A DNA stretch of 64,000 nucleotides from Lunularia cruciata (lineage: Eukaryota > Streptophyta > Marchantiopsida > Lunulariales > Lunulariaceae), in assembly GCA_948567375.1 (NCBI GenBank), contig OX419758.1, forward strand, positions 58,905,001 to 58,969,000. Reading direction: 5' to 3'. The notes below the pieces were generated by a model. It was given only the letters and a program-made list of their open reading frames with translations, had not been told where the DNA came from and made no database searches. How positions within the stretch are numbered: position 1 is the first letter of the stretch; every line of letters begins with the position of its first letter. Below are positions 1 to 11,542 of the stretch, one piece after another. The position numbers were made by a program, and so were the translations under genes.

Positions 1-115
1 TACCCCGAACACAAAATCTAACTGTCGGAAAGTAGTCTCTGACAAACTGCTGAAATAACTCTAACTTCTATCACTGGAACTCTAGTGCCCGAGCATCTAG
101 ATGTGGCACTACAAA
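1..115 (-). repeat. Dispersed repeat end, inverted relative to the right window edge
   Basis: Read on the minus strand, this stretch matches the plus strand at about 63795-63905, including a shared run around GATTTTGTGTTCGGGGTA. The similarity is clear but imperfect and covers about 110 bases. Both copies run into a window edge, so the full repeat cannot be seen. No protein domain is recognisable in either copy. Confidence 0.6.
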
Positions 116-190
116 TGGCGTGACAGAGCTTTGAGCAAGTGAAACCATTTTTGCACAAACAAATCCAACTATGAGAGAGCAAGTTGTAAT

Positions 191-500
191 ACCAAGAGCT
201 AGCCATATGATCTAGATGTGAAATTTGGTTTGGTAACATCTAGAATGATGTTATACATGATGTTAAAAATAGATAAGATAGAAGTATCACCAAAAGAGTA
301 CTTCTACTAATAGGGTAGAAACCAAAATAGACTTAAGAACCTTAGAACCAATAGCTAGACATATGATTTAAAGGTGAGAATTGGTTTGGTAACATCTAGA
401 AGGATGTAACACATGATGAACTAAACAGATCGAAAAGAAGTATCACCAAAAGGGGACTTCTACTACTAGAGTAGGTACCAAAATATGCCTGAAATCTTTG
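191..500. repeat. Imperfect tandem duplication, about 157-bp unit, two copies
   Basis: Two adjacent units begin near 191 and 348. Both contain GGTTTGGTAACATCTAGAA, then AGAAGTATCACCAAAAG, then a CTTCTACTA block in the same order. Units differ by scattered substitutions and small indels. No coding potential is seen. Confidence 0.75.
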
Positions 501-1304
501 AAGGCAATTTTGGAGGCCTAAATGGATGAATTAGGCCTTGAAAATGTGTAGATTCCCCCTCCCCTAAAGGAGGAAAGGTTGGCCTTCCCTCCCCTCGGCT
601 TTGTCTTGTCGAGAGCTTTCCAACAGTACGTTACGTGATTCTGAGATTCCTATAGGAAGATTTCCTAAAAGATTCCCTCCGGTCAAAGCTTGTTTGACCA
701 ACCAGATAGGACCTAGACCAAACATGTCACCCATCCAAGTAATTAATCCAAGGGTGGAGCTTGTTAACATATCACCTATCTGTGTCCCTAATCCTATGGT
801 GGAGCTTCTTTGAAGGAGATCCTCTTTGTCTATATAATAAGGAGGAGGTGCTCCTTTGGGGCATCGAATGTTTGAGTGTGCAATCTATGTTTTCTCTCTT
901 CTCTTGTCCTCAAAGTATTACACAAGCACACGTTTGTGCAAACAAACCCACCTCTAAGCCAACAAGCCCATCCTTTATTTGAGCAAACCCACTTCTAAGT
1001 TAGCAAGTCTCTCCTCTTAGTAAGTCATGCTGTGGATTTATTTTAAACTACAAAAAGCCCTAAATCCTTACTAAATAAACACAGAGTCTATTTGGACACA
1101 ATTACTCAAACTCCTCAATTTTTCATTCATTCCAAACACACTATTTGAAATGTATCAAAACACCTCAATTCAAGAAATGTATTAAACTCAAGATATTCAA
1201 AAAAGTTTACAAAATGCTATACTATTCATAACTATGTAAAGTATATTGCCTTTAACCACACTTTCTATAATATCTAAAACTCTTTATTGATTATCAATAA
1301 CTAT
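501..1304. other. No gene seen; possible old LTR-like fragment
   Basis: This interval has pyrimidine-rich tracts, a TATA-like CTATATAATAAGG near 829-842 and short ORFs with no recognisable domain. The TATA-like box followed by a T/C-rich leader resembles the U3/R part of an LTR, but I cannot find a partner copy in the window. From 1021 on it is plain AT-rich sequence. Confidence 0.3.
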
Positions 1305-1700
1305 TAATATAATAACACTAGTTAGAAAAAAAGTTAGTAGAGGCTTATGAGTTAGTAAAATAACCAAATATAGCTAGGAATTTCATGAATGTTTTAGAAG
1401 CTCTTTGGAAGTTTCTTAGTGGAAAGCTTCTAGGTATCCTTTAAAGATTAGGTAACTTGTACATCAAGTTCACATATAGCTAAACTTGTATGCCAAGTAG
1501 GCAACTTCTCAAGTACTTTAACTTGCACTAAAGTTCCTTGGAAGCTTCTCAAGAGTCTTGTGTTGCTTTGCTATAAATATAAAGGCCAAGTTCATGCTAA
1601 GCACTTGGAGTTTTCCTCACTTAAGCATTTCCAATGTGACTTTCCATTCCAATTTTCCATTCTCTTATTGCTTCTTTCCACTCATATTTGCTTATTTACA
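1305..1700 (+). repeat. Degenerate solo LTR of the chromovirus family
   Basis: The block order matches the better preserved LTRs in this window: CTTGTATGCCAAGTAGG, an AAGCTTCTC-rich stretch, TATA box GCTATAAATATAAAGG near 1570, then TTTTCCTCACTTAAGCATTTCCAATGTGAC. It ends in TTTACA at 1700 like the other family members. No primer site or gag follows, so it is a solo or heavily truncated LTR. The left edge is blurred by divergence. Confidence 0.7.
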
Positions 1701-2786
1701 CCTCAATACAATTAAAGTGAAATCACTATTTTATTTAAGTTTGTTTTGGTGAATGTGTTAGCCCTAAATTTGGTGCATATGTTTTTGTTATATTAGTGTA
1801 AAATCAAGTAAGTTAATTTTTTTCATGCTTTTTTTGACCCCTTCAACAACATGGATTGTTAATTAGGATATGATAGTTATTTTTTACTTATTAGCTCTTA
1901 AAAACTTCTTTTATATATTATCCCACAATGTATGTATAAAAAAGTTAAGTTTTTTTATGTTACTATGAAACCTTTAGCATCATGGAAATTTAAATATGAT
2001 ATGATAGTTTTTTTTATTATTCTTGAAACTATATTTTATCTATACTATCATAATATATACAAAGAATACTTCTATTTTTTTCTTTTATTGTGAACTATTT
2101 TGTATCCTTATCATCCATTAGTTCATTTTATCCTTATAGTTTATCATGTATAGTTTAGTTACATCAGTTTTTATCTTTTGTCATTTCTTATACTATGGTT
2201 TGTAAAGTCAGTTTGTTTATTGTGGCATGAAGAATTTGCAAGGAGTACAAAGATTGGGACGTTGTGACACAACATGAATTTTAGGTTTTGGAAATAGTTT
2301 CTTCCTTATGATTATAAAATACTTGGAATGTCTATTTTAAGTCTATCAATAACTAGGTTGTCTTGAGTACAAGATCTATGTACAAAAGTAGTGTATATGG
2401 ATTTTTAAACTTGTTATAAATATTGGGAAGTCTTTTTAACTTTTTCTAAATAGAGAATTATGTCAAGTTCTTAAAGTAGCTTTTGCAATAGTAGTAACAT
2501 GGAATTAGACTGTAGTTCCAAAAGAATGTGATTTATGAAGGGTATGAAAGTTATTGTGGTCCTATATTGTGGTTCAAAATTTTAAAATAAGATCAATGGG
2601 ATGCAAGAAATTTTGAGAATCATAGAAAATATTTGCATGGAGCCTTCAAGTGAGCAAGGCTCAAGATGGATGAATGAGGTTCCAAGATGGACAAGAAAGC
2701 CTTGCTTCCCAAGTGAGAAAATCCATCAAATGTTAATATTCATGCGAGCAAACTCTTGGTGTAAACTAGCAAATCCTCATCATATG
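1701..2786. other. AT-rich stretch without a gene
   Basis: Very T-rich sequence with no ORF that looks coding. A short less AT-rich patch at 2600-2790 precedes the chromovirus C insertion and is interrupted by it. I recognise nothing else here. Confidence 0.5.
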
Positions 2787-2791
2787 CAAGT

Positions 2792-2983
2792 TGTAATAAT
2801 GTGGAGTTATGAGACAAGTTAGTAGTCTAAGCTAGAACTATCAGAAGGAAGTAGAACTACCATAAGAAAGTGCTAAAAGTATAAAAAAAGCTTTTGGATA
2901 GAATGTTATAAAAGCACCCAAGAAGCTTCTTGGTGAAAAGTTTCTAGGACCAATCTAAGGGTAGTGTAACTTGTATGCTAAGT
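2792..2983 (+). repeat. 5' LTR of chromovirus C, first part
   Basis: It aligns with the start of the 3' LTR at 11543: TGTAATAAT, then TTAGTAGT, TAAGCTA and the AAGCTTCTTGGTGA region. It breaks off at 2983 within GTATGCTAAGT, which is repeated at 6701-6711 beyond the LINE, where the LTR resumes. Confidence 0.85.
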
Positions 2984-3069
2984 ATGAGATGAAAGGCAAC
3001 CGCATAGAAAAAACAAAGGATGGGAAGACCCCATCAAGCCGTACAAGGGAGAGACAAAAAAGGTAACAT

Positions 3070-3082
3070 GGGGCTAAGCCCC
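3070..3082 (-). promoter_or_regulatory. Hairpin in the LINE 3' tail
   Basis: GGGGCTAAGCCCC folds into a five- to six-bp GC stem with a tiny loop. The foldback unit has GGGGTTAAGCCCC at 15350-15362, and LINE copy 2 has a weaker version near 32097. In R2-type elements the reverse transcriptase recognises folded 3' RNA, so I infer the same role here. Confidence 0.5.
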
Positions 3083-3373
3083 AATAGAGTCTATATGAGA
3101 AATCTGCCCTATCGTACCTAAGATATCCGAGCTATGCAAGTGGTACGGTCTACACACAACTAGAGCATCCAAAGAAACATCACCTAATGTGATTGCTCTC
3201 CTATGGATTGCACCAGCCACTAACCTTTGTAGAGCAATGGACACACGCTGTCTAAAATATGCTACAAAGTATGAGAGTGAGAGTGGTACCCCCTGACGCC
3301 TAACATGATAAGCTCTTGTGCACTCCCTAACAAATGTGTCAAATGTCATGTCCATCGCTCCATATAAATCCAA
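3074..3373 (-). pseudogene. LINE copy 1 C-terminal region
   Basis: A 99-codon open stretch following the nuclease-like segment. It includes ALQRLVAGAIHRRAITLGD and ends over the 3' tail hairpin, so its last residues are probably not coding. The same sequence recurs in LINE copies 2 (about 32140-32390) and 3 (about 38940-39130), which supports a conserved element segment. No domain is recognised in it alone. Confidence 0.5.
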
Positions 3374-3397
3374 GGCTAGAGGAGCAAAGAGGTGACC

Positions 3398-3610
3398 TCA
3401 CTGCATGCCCCTATACTTGGAGACCTTGCAACTTGCTGCTGCACTTGCCGCCCATCCAAGGGGATGGGTAATCACTCCCTCCAAAACTGTATCCTGCGTA
3501 GAGTCCGTAACTACGACATCCACTATTGTCACCTGATCATCTTGGACCAAGTATAAGTCTGCCCTGACATGTGTCATCTGCAAAGCATAAAAATGCTCCC
3601 TCCAAGCCAA
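3398..3610 (-). pseudogene. LINE copy 1 nuclease-like domain
   Basis: The reading includes HVRADLYLVQDDQVTIVDVV followed by VTDST. An acidic residue, a beta strand and a second D in a hydrophobic strand resemble the PD-(D/E)xK-type endonuclease found at the C-terminus of R2/CRE-type elements. The family assignment rests on the pattern only. Downstream is an alanine/serine-rich linker (AASAAAS) that is expanded as a minisatellite in LINE copy 2. The frame ends early through decay. Confidence 0.5.
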
Positions 3611-4241
3611 TTATCCACTCTCTCATGCCATAGCAAACACTATGTCTCTAATGGCATCATAGGTAGTTATCCTTTGTCCTCCAAAAGGACACCGTGTCAT
3701 GTGGACCGCTGCTGCATCCAATGTAGAACCACACTCACAAGTGAGTAATGAAGATGAAGATGGGTGGACCAAACCTAGGCAAAACCTCATCGCTGTAGAG
3801 AAAGTAACTGGTGTGAGTCGGAAAGACCTAATGCACGATCAAGCTAGGATCCAAGAGCATGCACCCTTGCCAGAGCAAGAGCGATGATGTGCTCTAGTAG
3901 CTTGAGAATGGACAAGTTGACTAAGAGAGAATGTAGCATATGCTCACATTGTTGCTCCATCAAGGAAGATTGTAAACCTCTAGTCCAATCTGATGATAGT
4001 GAAGCAAAAGGTGGCAAATCCTCTTGTGCTTGTGGGAATAGAATGTCTCTTGTTTGTCGCAATAACACCTAAAGAGAAAAGGATCCTCCCTCCACCTTTG
4101 TCACATAAGACTCCAAAACCTGCCTATCAGTAACCACAAAATGATAGGAAAGTAGGGGTGTTGAGAGAGCCCAACTACCCAAAAATGCTATAGGTGTTGT
4201 CTCCTCCATAGAAAGGAAGCCAACTGCACCACATGAGATTG

Positions 4242-5452
4242 CTAGAGCTGTCCGTCTACGTGCCAAATCCTTGTCATACACTCAAAAGTCCTTGGTCCAA
4301 TAATATCACCAAAGACTCCCATAATCCTCCTATCAAATGCTCTCAAACGTGATAGGAAGGATGGTGAGGAGAGAACTGTACAAATGAGGTAGGATGGTCG
4401 ACAAGCAATACTAGAAGAGAGTATACCAAATGCCACCTGCGGATCTCCTAGTAATGGAAGGTCATCCACATGGAGAACATCCTCTACAAGAGCAGCGTCT
4501 AAGAAGCGTGTGACAAAATCCTCCAATCCTATTGGCACTCCAAGAACACGAAGTCCATATGTGGATTTGATACAACCCTCTAGAAGCTCAAGGTGGGGAG
4601 GGATACCTAGAGGGGACCATGCCCTACACTTTGACACCTTGACTCTCAAGCCTACTAGATGTAGCTCGGCAGTCAAGTAGTCAAAGGCTTGCCTAATCTG
4701 ATCTACAGGGCCTCCGATGTATGTATCATCTGCCAAGGAGTGAAATACACAACTTGGCATGGCCTAAGTAGTAGATAAGAGAGCTCTAAAGTGAGCCATG
4801 GAAAATAAGGGCCCCCCCAAAGGATCTCCCTGACATGTACCAATAGCTGACTCCAAGACGGTGACTCCCTCCTATGAACCACCATGTTGGTAATAAAGGG
4901 AAGCCAAAGAGCCATAAAAAAGACCGCACAAAAGGAATGAGACTCACCAAGGATCCACCAGCCTCCCTAAGCTCTCTAAAGATGGATGCACATGAGACGC
5001 TATTAAAAGCATTCTCAACATTCACCTATAGGACAACCCACTCTGGATGGATATCTAGGAGTGCTCTAATGCCTAAAGATATAACCTCACATCCTCCAAG
5101 TGTAGCTACTCCAAACTAATGTGGACTAACGTGCTATCAAAAGTGAGAACAATGTGGAAGGACAATGGTACAATTGACCAAACACAAAAGATCTCTCCAA
5201 TAGCAATCGGTCTAATGCCTCTTGTGTCCTTCTCCATCACAAGAAGTCGACTAGCACCTAACACTCGACTAACAGACATAGGAATGTCTCCTCTTGCTTC
5301 TGCTGCATCCACTTGAAACAACTTGGTAAAACCACTAGAGGGATCATCTGCCTGGAAGCAATCTCTAAGGTGCTCATAAACCATCCCTGACAAGCCTCTT
5401 GAGGAAAAGTGAGGGGCAGTGCATAATGCTTGTGCAAATAGCGACCTATCAA
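4242..5452 (-). pseudogene. LINE copy 1 reverse transcriptase
   Basis: Non-LTR reverse transcriptase spread over three or four frames. N-terminal part (5106-5393): LRDCF...GFTKLF...RLLVMEKDTRGI then RPIAIGE at about 5213-5193. Middle (4786-5025): NVENAFNSVS, carrying the first catalytic block, then IFRELREAGGSL. C-terminal part (4242-4760): HSLADDTYIGGP, where the DD pair near 4730-4725 is the catalytic box, then GLRVKVSKCRAWSPLG and FDRRIMGVFGDIIGP. Function in the family: target-primed reverse transcription of the element RNA. At least two frameshifts separate the pieces. Confidence 0.85.
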
Positions 5453-6083
5453 GACATAAAGGTTACTCAGGCTGATAATCTAAGGCCTCTAGTGGTAGTC
5501 CTTCTACTGCTATAGGATGTAATGAGCATAGGGAAGAGATGGTCTCATTAGTAGGACTCGCTATAGACAAAGGGTGTAGTGCTCGTGTTGCTCTACTAAA
5601 CTTCCGCCCCTGACCCAATGTCCTACATCATCGTAATCAAGTAGAATCTATGGTATCTTGTGGCAATGCCTGTCTCCTAAATCATGTAGCCCTAACAGAC
5701 TCCTCCTTAAGGACTGCCCAATCCCCTGCTTGGAATTGAAAAAATCTAGCAACCACCTCTCTATGCCCTGCACGTCCCCCTTTAGCATAACAAAGACACC
5801 AGTGTGGGAGTAAGAGGAATAGGAACCATGCTAACTCGTCCAAGGGATCACGTGCCAAACGGTCTGGTGGTAGGCAAAAAGCCTATCTAGCCTCATCATG
5901 GAGTGTGCAGGGTAGCCTATGGAATAGATGTGGACATGGAAAACTAGTCTCAAATAACCCCAAAATGCAACCCACCTGAGAAGCTAACCACTCCCACGAC
6001 TTGATTGGTATCCCTGGAACAATCAACAAAGGTATAGAAGAAGCGTGCATAATCCCGAGTGTCACTGCTGTCAATTTGGTTGC

Positions 6084-6326
6084 TCATCTCACATGGGCAT
6101 CCCAAGTGGTCCAATCATAGTCCTTGTGCATTCTTCCCACATGGGTCTTTACCCCTTGCGAGGTAAAGCGTCGATGACACACCGGGCATGGTGTATCCCG
6201 ACCCGCTCTAGGCAACCCTACATGGGAAGGTGTAGCCCTTGCTAGCACAAGAATAATGATAGTAACACATGCTGCTCCTCTCCATATCTCTCCATATCTG
6301 CAAAACCACAACCCCTCACATCCCAA
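6084..6326 (-). pseudogene. LINE copy 1 N-terminal C2H2 zinc finger
   Basis: The segment contains CPVCHRRFTSQGVKTHVGRM followed by H. This is a CX2CX11HX4H finger with the usual aromatic and hydrophobic positions. In R2-type elements an N-terminal finger binds the target DNA. It lies about 370 bases inside the element's 5' end, where the ORF should begin; an exact start codon cannot be fixed because upstream sequence is open only briefly. Confidence 0.65.
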
Positions 6327-6700
6327 CTCACATAAGAAAACAATCTCTCCAAACTCTAAAATCTATAAACTCTCATAACTTTCAATTTCCATCTCCAAAA
6401 TTTTCAAACTATATTCCCATGGAACTTAATCATGAAAACCAAGAGATTGGAAATGAAAATCCCCGACCCATCACTCTCAATGTATAATGATCACTCTAAA
6501 CCCTAAAAAAATCTAAAAATTCTCATAACTTTATACTCCATTCTCCATAGTCTTCAATCTAGGTGCCAATGGAACCAAAATTGAAAAAAAAAGACTATTC
6601 ACTCAAATGCTACATGCTAGAGAGCCCTCAAAAATACCAAATATTGTCTCACGGTCTCTCCCTCTCCTCTCCTGTCTCCACACTCTCTTGCAGCTCCCCC

Positions 6701-6913
6701 GTATGCTAAGTTGATGGTTAGCTTAGCTTGTATGCCAAGTAAAAGGCTAGCTTGGCTTGCACTCCAAGTAAGGTGGCTCCTAGAAGGAACTTTCCTTAGA
6801 AGCTCCTTGAAAATCTTGTACCCAAGTATACGGAGTTTCACTCACTTGAGAGTCCTAATGTGCTATTCCACTCGAATATTTAATTTTCCTATTCCTCTCC
6901 TTGGTCTCTTACA
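6701..6913 (+). repeat. 5' LTR of chromovirus C, second part
   Basis: The LTR resumes after the LINE at the duplicated GTATGCTAAGT and continues with TTAGCTTAGCTTGTATGCCAAGTA, then TTTCACTCACTTGAGAGT, ending CTCTTACA at 6913. It aligns block by block with 11720-11959. The TATA-box region seen in sister LTRs is degraded here. Confidence 0.8.
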
Positions 6914-6927
6914 TTGGTGTCAAAGTA
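6914..6927 (+). promoter_or_regulatory. Diverged primer binding site of chromovirus C
   Basis: TTGGTGTCAAAG directly follows the LTR. It is a mutated form of the plant retroelement primer site TGGTATCAGAGC, which pairs with the 3' end of initiator methionine tRNA. Element A in this window keeps the perfect version. Confidence 0.65.
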
Positions 6928-6931
6928 AGAA

Positions 6932-9900
6932 TGGGATGCATGGAACCTATGGATTACCAAATCCATTTCCTCCAAATCATTAAGCATCAATTCATGCAAT
7001 TTATGATTTTATGCTTTGGACAAAATTTCTAAACACGATCACCTTATTTGATGAACCATTGATTTTTTTTTTTATAATTTACAAAGACTTGTGAACATGT
7101 TTCATCTATGTTGCATCCATTTTCTATCTGTCTTCAATTCCATAATTGCAAGTAGGTAGTTTTATAAAGTAGTAATCATGGCAGTGATGCTTGAAGTTAT
7201 CATTGTTATGCAACAACAAATTGAGCACCTTACTTGATTGCTGGAAGAGAGAGATCATCAATGACAAGAGCACATAAAGAGACTAGAATTTCAAAAGGAG
7301 AAGAGAAATTCAATTTCCAAAGCCAAAAGGTATATGAAGGCAAGAATCTCCCAAGTGTAATAAAGAATCTTGTGTTTTATTATGAATGTTTTTTGAAGCT
7401 ACAAATATTCAAGATGAACAAAGATAAATTCCCTTGGTTTCAAGCCAATTAGATGGAGTGGCAAAACTTTGGTGGCAATCTTGAGTGGAGCAAGCTCAAC
7501 AATAGTTTGTTGTACCAATCTTGATATGGGAAGAATTCAAGAGTGCAATAGTTTGGAGGTTCTAAGTAATAGATTGGCCACACAAAATAGATTGGTAGAG
7601 TTAAAGCCAATTTATTATATAGGACCTACATCATTTAGTTCCAAAACACAATAATATAAATTCTTGAGATATTAAAATGTGAAGCTTTTGATTGATTTAT
7701 GAGGGGCTTGAAATCATGCACCAAATTGGTAGTGACCATGTGAGAACCCAAACACTTGGAAGAAGCTATGCAATTGGCTAGCACTTTTATTCCTTGGTTG
7801 CCAAAACTTAGTCTCAACATAGACCTCCACAAAACCTACAAATATACCACACACAAGTAGAAAAATAGACATTAATGGAGATTGATGCCATCCAATGGAG
7901 ACCACTTGGCACTACAAATAAAGAAAGATTACAAGAAAATTAGAATTGTTTCTATTATCACTAAATAGGACATCATATTGCCAAATGTCCAACTAGGAAC
8001 AGACAACTTGGACCCATTTCCCATATGGAGTTTTTGGAACATGAGAATTAGTGAAATGAACAATCCAAATAGGAGATATTGAACCTTACTAAGAATTTGA
8101 TTTGTACGATTGAAGGCTTGACCTATGTAAGTTTGATACATTTGCAAAGTATGATATCCAATTGTTGCTATAAGACTTCAATTAATTATGGGAGTTTTGA
8201 GAATAATTTCATAGGAATCATGTATTTCCATCAGGCCAATATTTGGTAATATATTGATGATAACAAATGGAGAAAAGGTTTTGCATCCCAGATCTCACAT
8301 CTTGTTGCATTCAAGATTAAGGAGTATTCAAAGTTTATGAGATTTGTAGTAGCTCCTCTACATTATGATGTCGTGTTAGGTCTTCCTTGGCTTGAACGTC
8401 ATAAGGTTCAATTTGACAAGATCCAATAATAAATTCAAGTATAACACCAAGGTAATAATTATTGATTAGGTTTTTTGGCACCTTTGAGTAAGATAACTAA
8501 GAACAATCAATCTCAATATGAGAAATTTATCAATATTGCAACCATAGAGCAAAATTTGGAGAAATATATTCCTCTTTTTATGTGTAGATTAAGCCAATTA
8601 TGCAAGGAGAATCTAATGAGTGTAAGAAGCCTCAACAAGCAATGGTTGATCAAATAGCACACAAGTTTTCAGATGTGTTTTTGAATGATCTTCTAAAAGG
8701 ATTGCGTTTTGATTGAGGTATGTCCTTCAAGACCAAACTATTGCTAGCTAAAGTATTAGCATTGTAATGAATAGATTGATCTATAAACTCTCACCAAAAC
8801 ATTTAGAAGAGCTTTGAACAACACTAACCAAGTTGTTAGAGAAGGATTTCATGCAATATTATATATCTCCTTGGGGAGCACCAATTCTCTTTCCACCAAA
8901 GAAGGATTGAGGACTTTGCATTTATATTGACTACCATGGCTTTAATAAAAAATTCATAAAGAATGCGTATCCCTTGCCTTCAATTGATAACTTGTTGGAT
9001 CAATTGAGTGGAGCATGATACTTCTCTAAATTGGATCTTCAAAGTGGCTATGGTAGATTCACATTGATAGAAAGGAAATGCAAAAGACTTCCTTGTACAT
9101 AAAGTATGGGCATTTTGAGTGAAGAGTTTTACCTTTTAGGCTCACTAATGTTCCAATATTTTCATGGGATCAAATGCATTAGGTTTGGATGGCCTATTGG
9201 ATGAATGCATGGTGGTGTTCTTGGATAATACTTTAATTTATAATAAGATAGAGACAAAAAACAAGAATCATGTATGAGCAATCCTAAGATGACCTAGCCA
9301 ATGGAAGTTTTATTACAAGAAATCAAAATGTGTCTTTGGTAGAAAGAAGTTACCTTCTTGGGTCATAATGTAACAAAGGAGATCAAGGTGGAAGACAAAA
9401 TAATCAAGGTTATTACCGATTGGCCTAATCCTAAGAATGCCGAAAAGGTATGATAATTTAATGGATTAGAATTTTTTTATAGATGGTTTATCCACTACCA
9501 TGCTCATGTGGCCACACCATTGATCAATTTCTTGGAGAAGACATTAAGCTTTTGGTGGACCACCATGCATAAAAAAGCATTCAATTAAATGAAGCATATG
9601 GTATCTTCACAACCCATCCTCAAACCATATGATCCTCAACTACCTTGTAAGGTTGATTTTGATGCTTCTAACTTTGCCATTGGAGTTATGTTGCAACAAG
9701 GATTTCCAAATGGATTGTATCTCAGTGCTTTTGTGTCTTGCCAATTAGATATCACAAAAAGGAATTACTATGCTTGAGATTGAGAACAACTAACAATGGT
9801 ATATGCCTTAAAGGTATGGAGACATTATCCCTTAGGGAACCAAGTGATCATGCAGACCAATCACAAACATATTTAGCCTTATATTTAGAGCACATGAAGA

Positions 9901-11542
9901 GCTTACATCATCAATAGGATGAACAACTACAATTCTTCTGACATTAATATTGAGTACAAAAATAGTAAGTTCCATTATCTTTGATGCCTTGTCACCATGA
10001 TTTGATTTGTAGACTCTTCTTAAACTATCATAACAATAGCAATTACAATTGCGTCAATTGACACAAAAGTCCACATCTAGTTTAGGACCACTTTACAACA
10101 AGACCCCTTCTTTTAATTGGTACAAGGTTGTCATGAAGCACATGATATGGACATAACATTCTTTCCTTGATGTTTTAGCAAGAAATTGTATATGATTATA
10201 TGATGGTATATAGTATATGATATGTATAACCTCTTGTATAGCTTCAAGAGGCACACGATTCACCAATTGCTAGTCATATGGGTATGGACAAGACTTTGGG
10301 TACTCTAAAATTTTGGTGGTGGTGGCCCAACATGGCACAAGAGGTTCAAGAGTTTGTCCAATCTTGTGAGAATTTCCAATGCAACAAAACCAATAACCAA
10401 AACCCAAGTGGACTCTTTCAACCACTACCAATTACATCTATCCATTAGGAACATGTAAGCTTAGAACATCATCACATCCTTGCCAAAGGTGGACAAGGGC
10501 CATACAACAATATTAATGTTTGTTAATAAGCTCAACAAGTAAATTTTGTTGGCACCTACCATAGATACAATTAATGCTCCAACATTAGCCCAAATCTATT
10601 TTAATACTATCTTCAAGCACCATGGGATACCAAGGGTTCTGATCTCTGATTGAGATCCTTGCTTTACTGGTAAATTTTGGCAAGCAATTTTTAAGCTCCT
10701 TGGTACTAAGCTTGCATTATCTATATCGTTCTAAAATTCATGGAAAAAAGAATGAGAAAATTGCACTTTGGGGGAGATACTACACACCTTTGTCAATGTT
10801 CACCACATTGATTAAATACCTATCTTGCAATTGCCAAGTTTGCTTACAAAAATTCCAAGCAAGCAAGTATTGGCTTTTTTCTCTTCTTCCTTAATTATGG
10901 GCAAGATCAACTTTGTTCCATCTTCTATTCTTGCTCCTTTGCTATATTAGGTCCTGCATATTTCTACCTTCTTGACCAAGTTATCTAAATCAAGCCAAGC
11001 CAAGTCTCATCTTCTTGTTTCTCAAATTTGGACAAAAGCAATATGTTGATAAAATTTATTGTAGTCTCACCTTTCAACTCAATGATATGATTATGTTTTA
11101 TTCCAATAACATTCCTCTCCCATTTGATGCTTGAGTCCATAAAATTACTCCCAATTGGAGAGGTCTATTTGAGATTACTTAGATCATGTATCCCTTTGCC
11201 TACCAACTTGCTTTTCTTAGTCATATGCATATCCATCTTGTTTTCCATGTCTAAAAGTTAAAAACTTTTGTCTCTAATCCATCTTCCTTATCCGCTTGTG
11301 TCCTCCTCCTCTTACCCCTATCAGCAATAATGAGGATAATGAAGTTGATTGTATCCTTGCACAGTCAGATATGCAACATGGCTGCCAAGGACACACTGAA
11401 TATAAGGTCCTTTGGAAAAGGTATCCCTTCACAATGCCACATGGAAGAGCCTCTTTCTCATTTCCACAATGCATATATAGCTTTATAGGAGTTTGAAGAT
11501 TCCATGGTGATAAGGACATCATCAAGTAGTAGAGGGGAATTA
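6932..11542 (+). pseudogene. Chromovirus C gag-pol remnant
   Basis: The domains follow in order but every frame is broken. Gag at about 7180-7900 (GKNLPSVIKN and neighbours). Protease remnant near 8160-8420. Reverse transcriptase at 8640-9330, with YFSKLDLQSGY near 9020 and the catalytic box near 9211-9240 read as FLDNTLIY, so the second Asp is Asn and the enzyme would be dead. RNase H at 9440-10010, including VDFDASNFAIGVMLQQG. Integrase at about 10250-10930. Chromodomain at 11390-11520, read from the HGRASFSFPQCIYSFIGV region in another frame. A G/A-rich polypurine tract (AGAGGGGAATTA) precedes the 3' LTR. Confidence 0.8.

Larger units (their letters stand above)
2984..6700 (-). mobile_element. 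LINE copy 1: full-length non-LTR retrotransposon, R2/CRE-like layout
   Basis: Minus-strand insertion in the chromovirus C 5' LTR. The 11-bp GTATGCTAAGT lies on both sides (2973-2983 and 6701-6711), so both ends are defined: about 3.7 kb, 5' end near 6700 and 3' end near 2984. In reading order it has a leader of about 370 bases, a C2H2 zinc finger, a reverse transcriptase with RPIAIGE and LADDT boxes, a nuclease-like C-terminus and a 3' tail with a short hairpin. There is no poly(A) tail. N-terminal zinc finger plus C-terminal nuclease is the layout of early-branching non-LTR elements such as R2 and CRE; the exact clade is not determined. Frameshifts and stops make it inactive. Confidence 0.85.
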
